Source: Bacillota bacterium (GTDB lineage Bacteria > Bacillota > Clostridia > Tissierellales > Peptoniphilaceae). Taken from it: 34,169 bases of DNA. Location: the NCBI GenBank assembly GCA_029003555.1, contig JAQYCE010000034.1, positions 1 through 34,169 on the forward strand. Reading direction: 5' to 3'. Shown in pieces: positions 18,674 through 26,637 of this stretch; the stretch's first letter is position 1; every line of letters starts with the position of its first letter. The translations under genes were made by a program, and so were the position numbers. Under the pieces are notes generated by a model. That model did not search any database. It was not told where the DNA came from and saw nothing but the letters and a program-made list of their open reading frames with translations.

Positions 18674-19546
18674 ATGAAATGGCAAAACCGCAGACAATCT
18701 TCAAATGTACGCTCGGGCGGACGGGGACGGGCTGGCATGGGCCTGGGCCTGGGAGGCATCATCATGGGCCTGGTCGTCTTCGCCCTGACCGGGAACCCCT
18801 TCGCTGCTCTGAATGCCGGCCTATCCGGCGGGGCCATCCAAACCAAGAATATCAAGCAGGAGGAGCTCCAGCTTTCTGAAAAGGAAAAGGTCCTCTATGA
18901 CTATTCCAGTGTGGCCTTGGCCGACACTGAGGATACCTGGCATAGCCTCCTGGCCAAGGAAGGCATCCAATATAAGGAAGCCACAATGTATATTTTCCAG
19001 GATAATGTCAAATCCGGCTGCGGCATCGCCCAATCCGGCATGGGCCCCTTTTACTGCGGACAAGACCAATCCGTCTATATGGACCTTTCCTTCTATGACA
19101 CCTTGATTAAAGAATTCGGTGCCGATGAGGGCGACTTCATCCTCTCCTACGTCATCTCCCACGAAATCGGTCACCATGTCCAGAATGTCCTGGGCATCAT
19201 GGACCAGGTCAACCGCCTCCGGTCCAAGGCCAGCCAATCCGACTTCAACAAGCTCACCCTCCGATTGGAACTTCAGGCCGACTACCTGGCCGGGGTGGTG
19301 GCCCGCTACCAGGCCGACCGGGGCTATCTGGAGAAGGGGGATATTGAGGATGCCATCAAAGCCGCCTGGGCCATCGGCGATAACACCATCCAAAAACGGA
19401 TGCAGGGCCATGTCACCCCCGAATCCTTCACCCACGGGACCGCCGACCAAAGAATGCGCTGGTATAAAAAAGGCTATGATACCGGAGACCTCTCCCAATT
19501 CAACACCTTCGATACCAACAAATACCCCGATGTATCCGACCTTTAA
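18674..19546 (+). CDS. Neutral zinc metallopeptidase (YpfJ family)
   Basis: HEIGHHVQNVLGIMDQV zincin motif, LRLELQADYLAGVVARY, HGTADQRMRWYKKGYDTGDLSQFNTF; GGAGG upstream. Confidence 0.93.
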   Translation: MKWQNRRQSSNVRSGGRGRAGMGLGLGGIIMGLVVFALTGNPFAALNAGLSGGAIQTKNIKQEELQLSEKEKVLYDYSSVALADTEDTWHSLLAKEGIQYKEATMYIFQDNVKSGCGIAQSGMGPFYCGQDQSVYMDLSFYDTLIKEFGADEGDFILSYVISHEIGHHVQNVLGIMDQVNRLRSKASQSDFNKLTLRLELQADYLAGVVARYQADRGYLEKGDIEDAIKAAWAIGDNTIQKRMQGHVTPESFTHGTADQRMRWYKKGYDTGDLSQFNTFDTNKYPDVSDL

Positions 19547-19560
19547 ATCCTCCTCCAAAA

Positions 19561-19610
19561 AAAGAGGCGGTGTCCGAAAGATTCTCTCTTTCAGACACCG
19601 CCTCTTTTTT
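19561..19610. terminator. Bidirectional terminator between convergent metallopeptidase and SDR genes
   Basis: AAAAAAgaggcggtgtc ... gacaccgcctcTTTTTT inverted repeat. Confidence 0.85.
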
Positions 19611-19634
19611 ATGCCCATATCGCCCCAAAGGCAT

Positions 19635-20396
19635 CTAATAAAAACCCATCAAACCCTCCACCCAAAGAACAAAGGAGTGGGGGAGGATTTTTGAGAAAAA
19701 ACGGATGACATAGGCTGTGGGGTGGGTGATTGATAGGTCCTTCCCCCGCCGTGACCGGTCCAGGGCCTTCCGGGCAACCCGGTCAACCCGGTCCAGTCCC
19801 AATCGTTTCAAACCGGTCGGCCCGATTCCTCCGGAGAGGTTAAAAAATTCAGTCATCATGGGGTTGGGACAAACCGCAGTCACTGAAATCCCCCTTTTCC
19901 TGACCTCCCGGTGGAGGGCCCGGGAAAAGGAAAGAACATAGGACTTGGAGGCCGAATAGATGGCCAAGCCCGGTTGGGGGAGGAAGGCGGCAACGGAGGC
20001 GACATTGATAATCCGCCCCCCCTTCCTCATGTAAGGAAGACAGATGTGGGTGGCCAGGGTCAGTCCCCGGATATTGAGGTCCAGAAGGCTTTGAATATGG
20101 TCTCCCTCCAAGTCTTCGAAGACCCCGGCCTTCCCGATTCCGGCATTGTTGATGACCAGGGCCAGGTCCGGTTCTTCTTTTTCCATGAGGTCTTTGAGCT
20201 TCCCTGCCCACTCCTCCCCGCTCATATCCCAGGGAAGGAGGCGGCAGGGGGTCTTCAGGGATTGAGCCAGTTCTTTCAGACGGTCTTCCCGGCGGGCAAG
20301 GAGCCAAATTTCATCCATGACCTCTTCTTGGTCAACCAGTTCGGCCAATGTCCATCCCAATCCTGAAGAAGCCCCTGTAATCAGCGCCACTCTCAT
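19635..20396 (-). CDS. SDR family NAD(P)-dependent oxidoreductase
   Basis: MRVALITGASSGLGWTLAELV (TGxxxGxG), LVINNAGIGKAG, YSASKSYVLSFSRAL (YxxxK). Confidence 0.92.
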   Translation of the reverse strand: MRVALITGASSGLGWTLAELVDQEEVMDEIWLLARREDRLKELAQSLKTPCRLLPWDMSGEEWAGKLKDLMEKEEPDLALVINNAGIGKAGVFEDLEGDHIQSLLDLNIRGLTLATHICLPYMRKGGRIINVASVAAFLPQPGLAIYSASKSYVLSFSRALHREVRKRGISVTAVCPNPMMTEFFNLSGGIGPTGLKRLGLDRVDRVARKALDRSRRGKDLSITHPTAYVIRFFSKILPHSFVLWVEGLMGFY

Positions 20397-20980
20397 TTCG
20401 ATTCTCCTCCATCAAGCAGTTTTGCCAAGCCCGCTTCTAAATCCCCCTCCATTACCATCCCCTGTATGGTTTGAACCACCCTTCCCTCCTTGATCAAAAC
20501 TGTAGTCGGATAGGCCGCCACCTGGAAGGCGGAGACCCCTTCCAAGTTCGTATCATAATAGACCGGGAAGGAAAAATCCTTGTTTTTCAAAAAATCCTGG
20601 GCGGATTCCTTGGTCTCCTGGAGACCGTCCGTTACATTGAGAAAAATAAAGTTTACCTTATCCTTGTATTCCCGGTATGTGGCATCAAAGAGGGGCATTT
20701 CCGCCCGGCAGGGTGGACACCAGGAGGCCCAGAAGTTGAGGACGATCGGCTTGTCCATGAAGTCCTTTAATGAGACCTCATTCCCCATGGCCCCTTCCAT
20801 GACGAAGTCTGGAGCTTCCAACCCCGTCTCTTGCTTTTTCTCGACGGCACTGCTTTGGGGAAGGGATTGAGCTCCCTTGTCTTTAAGGAAATGGTAGGAT
20901 AGGCCGGCGCAGACCAGGACCAGGATGATGGCTAGGAGATAAACCAGCCCCCAATTCTTTTTTGCATTCTTCTTTTGCAT
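20393..20980 (-). CDS. TlpA/ResA-like membrane-anchored thioredoxin-fold protein
   Basis: N-terminal TM anchor, NFWASWCPPCRAEMPLF active site, VAAYPTTVLI cis-Pro loop. Confidence 0.92.
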   Translation of the reverse strand: MQKKNAKKNWGLVYLLAIILVLVCAGLSYHFLKDKGAQSLPQSSAVEKKQETGLEAPDFVMEGAMGNEVSLKDFMDKPIVLNFWASWCPPCRAEMPLFDATYREYKDKVNFIFLNVTDGLQETKESAQDFLKNKDFSFPVYYDTNLEGVSAFQVAAYPTTVLIKEGRVVQTIQGMVMEGDLEAGLAKLLDGGESK

Positions 20981-20998
20981 GATTGACTTCCCTTCTGT

Positions 20999-21661
20999 TT
21001 AGGAGAGGACGGTGAAAAGCCTCTGGAGGAGACCCGTCGCCATGAGAAGGCCCATGATGACAAGAGCTATCCCGGAAACTTTTTGGATGGTTCCGTAATG
21101 GGCCTTGATCCCATCAAAGGTGGATTCCAGCTGGTCGATCAGGAGGGCGGAGAGGAAAAAGGGGATAGCCAAGCCCATGGAGTAGGCAAGGAGCATGGCC
21201 AAGCCCTCCACCATGTGGGCCTGTTGACCGGCCAACATGAGGGCTGCGCCAAGAAAGGAACCCAAACAGGGGGTCCAGGCCAGGGAAAAGGTCAGGCCGA
21301 AAAGGAAGGATTTCCATGGCGTGAGTCCTGCCCTTTCCTTCCCCGCCCCCATCCCTCGGAAGAGGGAAAGTTGGAAGAGGCCCAGGTATTGGAGGCCGAA
21401 AAAGACCACTACTCCCCCTGTCAGGAGGTTGACCAGGACACGGTGCTTCCTTAAAAGAAAGCCCAGGCTTCCTGCCAGGGCCCCCATGGCCATAAAGACC
21501 AGGCTGAAGCCCAGGATAAAGGCCAGGACATTCTTCACCATCCCGGACCTGGTCCTCCCCCCTCCACCGCCGAAGTAGGCCAGGTAGATAGGGAGCATGG
21601 GCAATAAACAGGGGGAAATAAAGGTAATCAGACCTTCTAAAAAAGATAAGAGATAGGACAT
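20999..21661 (-). CDS. CcdA/DsbD-type cytochrome c biogenesis / thiol-disulfide transmembrane protein
   Basis: SPCLLPMLPIYLAYFGG and LAWTPCLGSFLGAAL paired cysteine motifs, six-TM-like hydrophobicity. Confidence 0.92.
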   Translation of the reverse strand: MSYLLSFLEGLITFISPCLLPMLPIYLAYFGGGGGRTRSGMVKNVLAFILGFSLVFMAMGALAGSLGFLLRKHRVLVNLLTGGVVVFFGLQYLGLFQLSLFRGMGAGKERAGLTPWKSFLFGLTFSLAWTPCLGSFLGAALMLAGQQAHMVEGLAMLLAYSMGLAIPFFLSALLIDQLESTFDGIKAHYGTIQKVSGIALVIMGLLMATGLLQRLFTVLS

Positions 21662-21665
21662 GGTC

Positions 21666-22583
21666 TCAGTCGCTCCTTCCGTCTTGCCTTTCGTCCTGTC
21701 GGGGCAAGGCCCCTTGGATCAGGCGGATATGGTAAAAAAGATATTGTTGGATGAGGCCGGCATGGGGAGAATAGGCAGCCAGGTCCATCTCTCCCCCATA
21801 ATAGTCCCGACTGACCCTCTCCATCCAGACGTCGATAGGGGCCAGGTCCAGCCGCCTATAGGCGAAAAGGGCTACGCAGGAGGCGATCTTGATCCCTACG
21901 CCGTAAAAGGAAAGAAGGCGGTCCATGAGGTCAGGGTCGGAGAGGTCACGGAAACTCTCCAGGATGCCGGGGACCTCAGCCAAGTCATCGGCCAGCCTCC
22001 GGATGTATTTTTCCCGGTAGCCCAGTCGAACGTGCATGAAGGAATCCTCCGAAAAAGCGTGGACCTCCCGAGGGGCCGGGAAGCGGTAAATGGGCCTTCC
22101 CTCCCCATCGAAGGCCAGGAGGTCTCCCCCCTCTTGGGCCAATCCTTCCACGGCCTTTTGAATGGCGGGAATATTTTTTCGTTGGGAGATGATAAAGGTC
22201 ACCAGACATTCCCAGGGATCCTGGCGGAGGATCCGGATCCCCTTGCCCGATTCCAAGGCTTGGGCTAAAAAAGGATCCTCCTTGGCGTCCACCCCCTCCC
22301 GGACGGTCCGGTAATCCCTATCCAGGTCAAAATAAGGGGCCCAGATTTCTTCAAAATCCTCATCCGAACAATCCATATACACCCGGCCTTCCCCATCCTG
22401 TCCCAGGAAAAGAACCCGGTCCTTCACAGGGAGTCGGTAGGATTGCATAGCCATTCCCTTATTCTGAAGGAGTGAGAAAAGCTCAGTCTCACGGGGAGGC
22501 TGAGCCGGGATTAGGCGGAAACACTGGCCGCTATCTGCAATCTTCTTCAGGTCGAAATCAGCTTGGGAAGGGAGGCGGATCAT
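21666..22583 (-). CDS. 8-oxoguanine DNA glycosylase (OGG1-like HhH-GPD family)
   Basis: LSFYGVGIKIASCVALFAYRRLDLAPIDVWMERV; start set to ATG 22583 (MIRLPSQADFDLKKIADSGQCFR). Confidence 0.85.
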   Translation of the reverse strand: MIRLPSQADFDLKKIADSGQCFRLIPAQPPRETELFSLLQNKGMAMQSYRLPVKDRVLFLGQDGEGRVYMDCSDEDFEEIWAPYFDLDRDYRTVREGVDAKEDPFLAQALESGKGIRILRQDPWECLVTFIISQRKNIPAIQKAVEGLAQEGGDLLAFDGEGRPIYRFPAPREVHAFSEDSFMHVRLGYREKYIRRLADDLAEVPGILESFRDLSDPDLMDRLLSFYGVGIKIASCVALFAYRRLDLAPIDVWMERVSRDYYGGEMDLAAYSPHAGLIQQYLFYHIRLIQGALPRQDERQDGRSD

Positions 22584-22601
22584 GTGTTTTCCTTTCAAAC
22601 T

Positions 22602-23231
22602 TTATACCCCGGGGATCGCCTGGAGAACCAGCTGGACCAGGACGCCGAAGGCCGCCCCGCCCAAAAGGAGCTTGGTCATATCCGTCTTTTTGGACAGGAA
22701 GTAGAGGGCAGCCAGGAAGGGGATAAAGGCCATGAGGTCCAGACCGATTCCCCCAAAGCTGATGAAAGCCCCTGCCCCTTCCTCCATGCCGGATGGAAAG
22801 AGGTTGGTGAAAAACAGGTTGACTGTGATGGCGGCAATCAGGCCGACCGTGGCGGACCGGAGGGCTTGGATGGCCCAGTTGAGGGGCTTGAAGGTCCTTC
22901 CCTTAAACATGAGGTGGGCCAGTATGGTCATGAGGATGACTTGGGGGGTGATGACGCCCAATGAGGCAACAATGGATCCCAGGACCTGGCCAAATATGCC
23001 CAGACCCAGGGTTGCCCCCATCTTGGTCCCCACGAAGGTGGCGGCGTTGATGGCGATGGGACCGGGGGTCATGTTGGAGATGGTAAAGACGTCGGTCCAT
23101 TCGGTGGCAGACAACCAGGCCTGGTCATGGACCAGGGCTTGCTGGAGGAGGGGGAGTGTGGCCAGGCCACCGCCGAAGGCCAGAGCCCCGACTTCCAACA
23201 GAACCAGGTAGAGTTTGACTAATAAAATCAT
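22602..23231 (-). CDS. Chromate transporter family protein (ChrA half, subunit B)
   Basis: LEVGALAFGGGLATLPLLQQALV, NMTPGPIAINAATFVGTKMG. Confidence 0.9.
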   Translation of the reverse strand: MILLVKLYLVLLEVGALAFGGGLATLPLLQQALVHDQAWLSATEWTDVFTISNMTPGPIAINAATFVGTKMGATLGLGIFGQVLGSIVASLGVITPQVILMTILAHLMFKGRTFKPLNWAIQALRSATVGLIAAITVNLFFTNLFPSGMEEGAGAFISFGGIGLDLMAFIPFLAALYFLSKKTDMTKLLLGGAAFGVLVQLVLQAIPGV

Positions 23232-23851
23232 TGGGGCACCTCCTCGGACTCATTCTCTCCATCTTCTTTCAGGATGAAGCCGAAGACCACGATGCCGATG
23301 ACGATCATGATCAGGACGATGTAGGCCACATCCAGGATCTCAAAGTAAGAGGCGACAAAAGCAAAGGCCATAAGGGCCAGGGAGAGGGCCTTATGTTTTT
23401 TCACGGCGGGGGCAAAAAGGCCTTTTACCGAAAAAATCAGCATGGCCACGATAACGCCCGACATCGCCCGGAGGGCGGCCCTGACCAGGGGGTTGTTGGC
23501 CATGGCCGAGTAGATGAAGTAAACCACCGTGATGATGATCAGGGGCGGGAGTGTGGAGCCCAGGATCCCCATGAGCCCCCCGAAAAACCCGTCCAGCTTC
23601 ATCCCCAGCAAATAGGAGGTGGAGACGGCCATAGCTCCGGGGCCCGACTCCGCCACGGCAATGATATCCAACATATCATCATCGGAGAGGAGGCCTCGCT
23701 TCTCCACAAATTCCTGGCGGATGATGGGGATGATGGTATAGCCTCCCCCAAAGGTGACGGCATTGATCCGGAAGAGGGTGGAAAAAATGTCCCAACCGGA
23801 AATCTTTTTGTCCTTGACCGGACTGGTCTGGTTCTTTTTCATGGGGTCCAA
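23228..23851 (-). CDS. Chromate transporter family protein (ChrA half, subunit A)
   Basis: FRINAVTFGGGYTIIPIIRQEFVEK, AVAESGPGAMAVSTSYLLGMK; ATGA overlap with the partner. Start uncertain (TTG 23851 or ATG 23842). Confidence 0.88.
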   Translation of the reverse strand: MDPMKKNQTSPVKDKKISGWDIFSTLFRINAVTFGGGYTIIPIIRQEFVEKRGLLSDDDMLDIIAVAESGPGAMAVSTSYLLGMKLDGFFGGLMGILGSTLPPLIIITVVYFIYSAMANNPLVRAALRAMSGVIVAMLIFSVKGLFAPAVKKHKALSLALMAFAFVASYFEILDVAYIVLIMIVIGIVVFGFILKEDGENESEEVPQ

Positions 23852-23958
23852 TACTTTATCCTTTCTGATTGCCGGTGAAAAATTACCGGCCAAGCCTTAG
23901 AAGATTATAGCAGACGATGTCACACATTATACCAAATCTCACCAAAAAGTTTCAGATG

Positions 23959-23987
23959 AAGACAATATGTAGTAAACTGGGTATGCT
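23959..23987 (+). promoter_or_regulatory. Putative promoter of the NCS2 permease gene
   Basis: AAGACA (23959-23964), 17 nt, TATGCT (23982-23987) in the divergent intergenic region. Confidence 0.35.
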
Positions 23988-24034
23988 TTTATTTTTTATC
24001 GCACCCTTTTTATTCTTTAACTAAGGAGGAATCT

Positions 24035-25393
24035 ATGTTCGAGAAATACTTCAAGCTCTCTGACCATAAGGTAACGGTCCGGAGCGAAATCATGGCGGGC
24101 ATTACGACCTTCGTGACCATGGCCTATATCCTGGCGGTCAATCCCCAGATTCTAGGCGATGCGGGCATGCCGGCCGGCGGCGTATTGATTGCCACCGCCA
24201 TTGCATCCGCCATTGGCTGCTTCTGCATGGCCATCTTCGCCAACCTGCCCTTTGCTCTTGCTCCGGGCATGGGGCTGAATGCCTTCTTTGCCTACACGGT
24301 GGTCTTGAAGATGGGCTATCCCTACCAGATCGCCCTCTTTGCCGTATTCCTGGAAGGGCTGATCTTTATTGTCCTGTCCCTGACCAATGTCCGGGAAGCC
24401 ATTTTTAATGCCATCCCCCTGTCTTTGAAAAACGCCATCTCCTGCGGAATCGGCCTTTTCATCGCCTTTATCGGCCTCCAGTCCTCTAAGTTGGTTGAGG
24501 CCAGCCCGGCCACCCTGGTTTCCTTCTCCGGCCTGAATAAAAACTTCAACACCGCAGGTATCTCTGCCCTCCTCTGCCTGATCGGGATCATCATCATTGT
24601 CGTCCTGACCCACAAGAAGGTCAAAGGGGCCATCCTGATCGGCATCCTTGCCTCCTGGGTCCTGGGCATGATCGCCCAGGCCGCCGGCCTCTATGTTCCC
24701 AATATTGAAGAAGGCTTCTTCTCCCTCTATCCCTCCTGGTCCGCCCCCCACTTTGAGGAGTTCTCCGGCCTGGTTGGACAAGCCTTCAAGATCGATTTTT
24801 CAGCTATTTCTCCCTTGGAGCTCTTCTCCATCACCTTTGCCTTCCTCTTCGTCGATATCTTTGATACCGTCGGAACCCTGGCCGGCGTAGCGGCTAAGGC
24901 AGACATGCTCGATAGCCAAGGCCGCCTCCCCCAGGCCCGCGGTGCCCTTTTAGCTGACGCCGTCGCCACCTCCACCGGAGCTGTCCTGGGGACTTCCACC
25001 GTCACCACCTTCGTCGAATCCTCGGCCGGAGTGGAAGCCGGCGGACGGACCGGACTCACGGCAGTCACCACCGGTGTCCTCTTCGCCCTGGCCATGATCC
25101 TCTCCCCGATTTTCATCGCCATCCCGGGCTTTGCGACCGCATCCGCCCTGATCTATGTCGGCTTCTCCATGTTCACCGCCGTCGTCAAGATCGACCTGTC
25201 TGACCTGACCGAGGCCTTCCCCGCTTACTTGGCCATCCTCTCCATGCCCCTCTTCTACTCCATTGCTGAGGGCATCTCCATGGGCGTAGTCTCTTTCGTC
25301 ATCCTCAAGCTTCTGACCGGGAAGAAAAAAGACATCTCCCCCCTCATGGCCGTCCTCGCCTGCATCTTCATTCTCCGCTATATCTTTATGTAG
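24035..25393 (+). CDS. NCS2 family nucleobase permease (guanine/hypoxanthine-type)
   Basis: ITTFVTMAYILAVNPQIL, FANLPFALAPGMGLNAFFAYTVV, TFVESSAGVEAGGRTGLTAVTTGVLF. Confidence 0.95.
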   Translation: MFEKYFKLSDHKVTVRSEIMAGITTFVTMAYILAVNPQILGDAGMPAGGVLIATAIASAIGCFCMAIFANLPFALAPGMGLNAFFAYTVVLKMGYPYQIALFAVFLEGLIFIVLSLTNVREAIFNAIPLSLKNAISCGIGLFIAFIGLQSSKLVEASPATLVSFSGLNKNFNTAGISALLCLIGIIIIVVLTHKKVKGAILIGILASWVLGMIAQAAGLYVPNIEEGFFSLYPSWSAPHFEEFSGLVGQAFKIDFSAISPLELFSITFAFLFVDIFDTVGTLAGVAAKADMLDSQGRLPQARGALLADAVATSTGAVLGTSTVTTFVESSAGVEAGGRTGLTAVTTGVLFALAMILSPIFIAIPGFATASALIYVGFSMFTAVVKIDLSDLTEAFPAYLAILSMPLFYSIAEGISMGVVSFVILKLLTGKKKDISPLMAVLACIFILRYIFM

Positions 25394-25418
25394 GCTGGAA
25401 AACAACCCTGTATTTGCT

Positions 25419-25465
25419 AAAAAAACTATGGTAGAGCAACTTCGTCGCTCTACCATAGTTTTTTT
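25419..25465. terminator. Bidirectional intrinsic terminator after the NCS2 permease gene
   Basis: Perfect 19-bp inverted repeat aaaaaaactatggtagagc (25419-25437) / gctctaccatagttttttt (25447-25465). Confidence 0.92.
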
Positions 25466-25498
25466 CTGTCGTGGAAAATCGATGAGGGTGGTTTCTGA

Positions 25499-25575
25499 CC
25501 CTGATAATTTCGAGATTCTACGAATTGTCAGGGCTCGGGCCCCTGATAATCCTGAGATTATCTGAATTGTCAGGG
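25499..25575. repeat. Two tandem 35-bp imperfect inverted-repeat units (42-bp period)
   Basis: CCCTGATAATTTCGAGATTCTACGAATTGTCAGGG (25499-25533) and CCCTGATAATCCTGAGATTATCTGAATTGTCAGGG (25541-25575); 29/35 identical; identical 10-nt 5' and 12-nt 3' ends that pair. Confidence 0.9.
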
Positions 25576-25628
25576 TTTATACCTCGAAAGAGCAATTTCC
25601 GGATACCCCATGGCTGACCCACTTGGGA

Positions 25629-25634
25629 TATAAT
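25629..25634 (+). promoter_or_regulatory. Putative -10 element (TATAAT) of the ppx-ppk1 operon
   Basis: TATAAT about 87 bp upstream of the ppx ATG; no good -35 seen. Confidence 0.35.
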
Positions 25635-25720
25635 AAGGCTGGTGGGCCCGGGCTCCGGGCTCATGAAAAAAAGAATCTCATTTGCTTTTTCACAGGATGC
25701 ACAGAAATAAAGGGGGGATA

Positions 25721-26635
25721 ATGTCAAAAGACTATTTAAGCGGTGTGATCGATATCGGGTCCAATACCATCCGGCTCAATTTGTACCGACCGACAAAAAA
25801 TGCTGAGGGCTTTAAGACAGTGGTCTCCAAAAAGACTTTTGCCGGCTTGGCTTCCTACCTCATCGATGGGAAGATGACGGATTCCGGGATCCAGAAGGCT
25901 TCCAAGACCCTGAAGAAATTCAAGCGGATCCTGGATGACTTGGAAATTGATGAATGCTATGCCTTTGCCACGGCTGCCATCCGGAATGCTTCCAATGCTC
26001 AGGAGATCTTGAAAACTATTGAAAAAGAATCCGGTATCCGGGTGGAATTGGTCTCCGGACAGGATGAGGGCTACTTCTCCTATTTGGGCCTCTGCCTTGA
26101 CCTGGGTCCCTTCGAAGAGGGTTATGTCATCGACATCGGGGGCGGATCAACGGAGGTCACCCTGGTCAGAAAAGGGGAGTACATCTCCACATCATCCATC
26201 CCCGAAGGCTCCCTCTCCCTCCACCGGGCCTTCGTCAAAGACCTGATTCCCACAGTAGAAGAATACCGCTTAATCAAATCCTATGTCGTCGAGCTCCTTG
26301 GGCGCTACCCCCTCCCCTTGGCCGCTTCCAACCAGGCATTCGGCGTGGGCGGGACTATTCGTGCGGTCGGGAACCTGGCCCAGGAAATCAACCAAAAGGA
26401 AGGCAATGGGCAAACCACTTTGGCGGAGATTGAAGACCTCTCCCTTCGCTTCTTAACCCACGACTCCTCTTCCCTGAAGACGGTCTTAAAAGTCACTCCT
26501 GAACGTCTCCACACCCAGCTTCCCGGAATGATCATCCTCCAGGAGGTCATGAAGGCCCTCTCCTGTTTTGACCTCACCATCAGCCAGAACGGGGTGCGTG
26601 AGGGCTACTTATTCAACAAGCAAAAGGAGGATTAA
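25721..26635 (+). CDS. ppx: Exopolyphosphatase / Ppx-GppA family phosphatase
   Basis: GVIDIGSNTIRLNLY, YVIDIGGGSTEVTLV, QAFGVGGTIRAVG; start moved from 25682 to ATG 25721 with GGGGGG upstream. Confidence 0.93.
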   Translation: MSKDYLSGVIDIGSNTIRLNLYRPTKNAEGFKTVVSKKTFAGLASYLIDGKMTDSGIQKASKTLKKFKRILDDLEIDECYAFATAAIRNASNAQEILKTIEKESGIRVELVSGQDEGYFSYLGLCLDLGPFEEGYVIDIGGGSTEVTLVRKGEYISTSSIPEGSLSLHRAFVKDLIPTVEEYRLIKSYVVELLGRYPLPLAASNQAFGVGGTIRAVGNLAQEINQKEGNGQTTLAEIEDLSLRFLTHDSSSLKTVLKVTPERLHTQLPGMIILQEVMKALSCFDLTISQNGVREGYLFNKQKED

Positions 26636-26637
26636 CG

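Noticed and set aside
18669-18676. Two-codon ATG-AAA-TGA overlapping the metallopeptidase start
   Set aside because: Only 3 nt from GGAGG, so a poor initiation site; the ATG at 18674 has normal spacing.
23880-24034. Possible purine riboswitch upstream of the NCS2 permease gene
   Set aside because: I could not find the conserved purine riboswitch core or paired loop sequences; only a plausible promoter and AT-rich leader are visible.
25499-25575. CRISPR-like array
   Set aside because: Only two units with a 7-bp spacer and internal variation; no cas genes nearby.
25518-25727. 69-aa minus-strand ORF with an internal repeat (NPDNSDNLRIIRGPSPDNS)
   Set aside because: The repetition reflects the 42-bp-period DNA repeats; no good RBS seen and the ORF overlaps the ppx promoter region.
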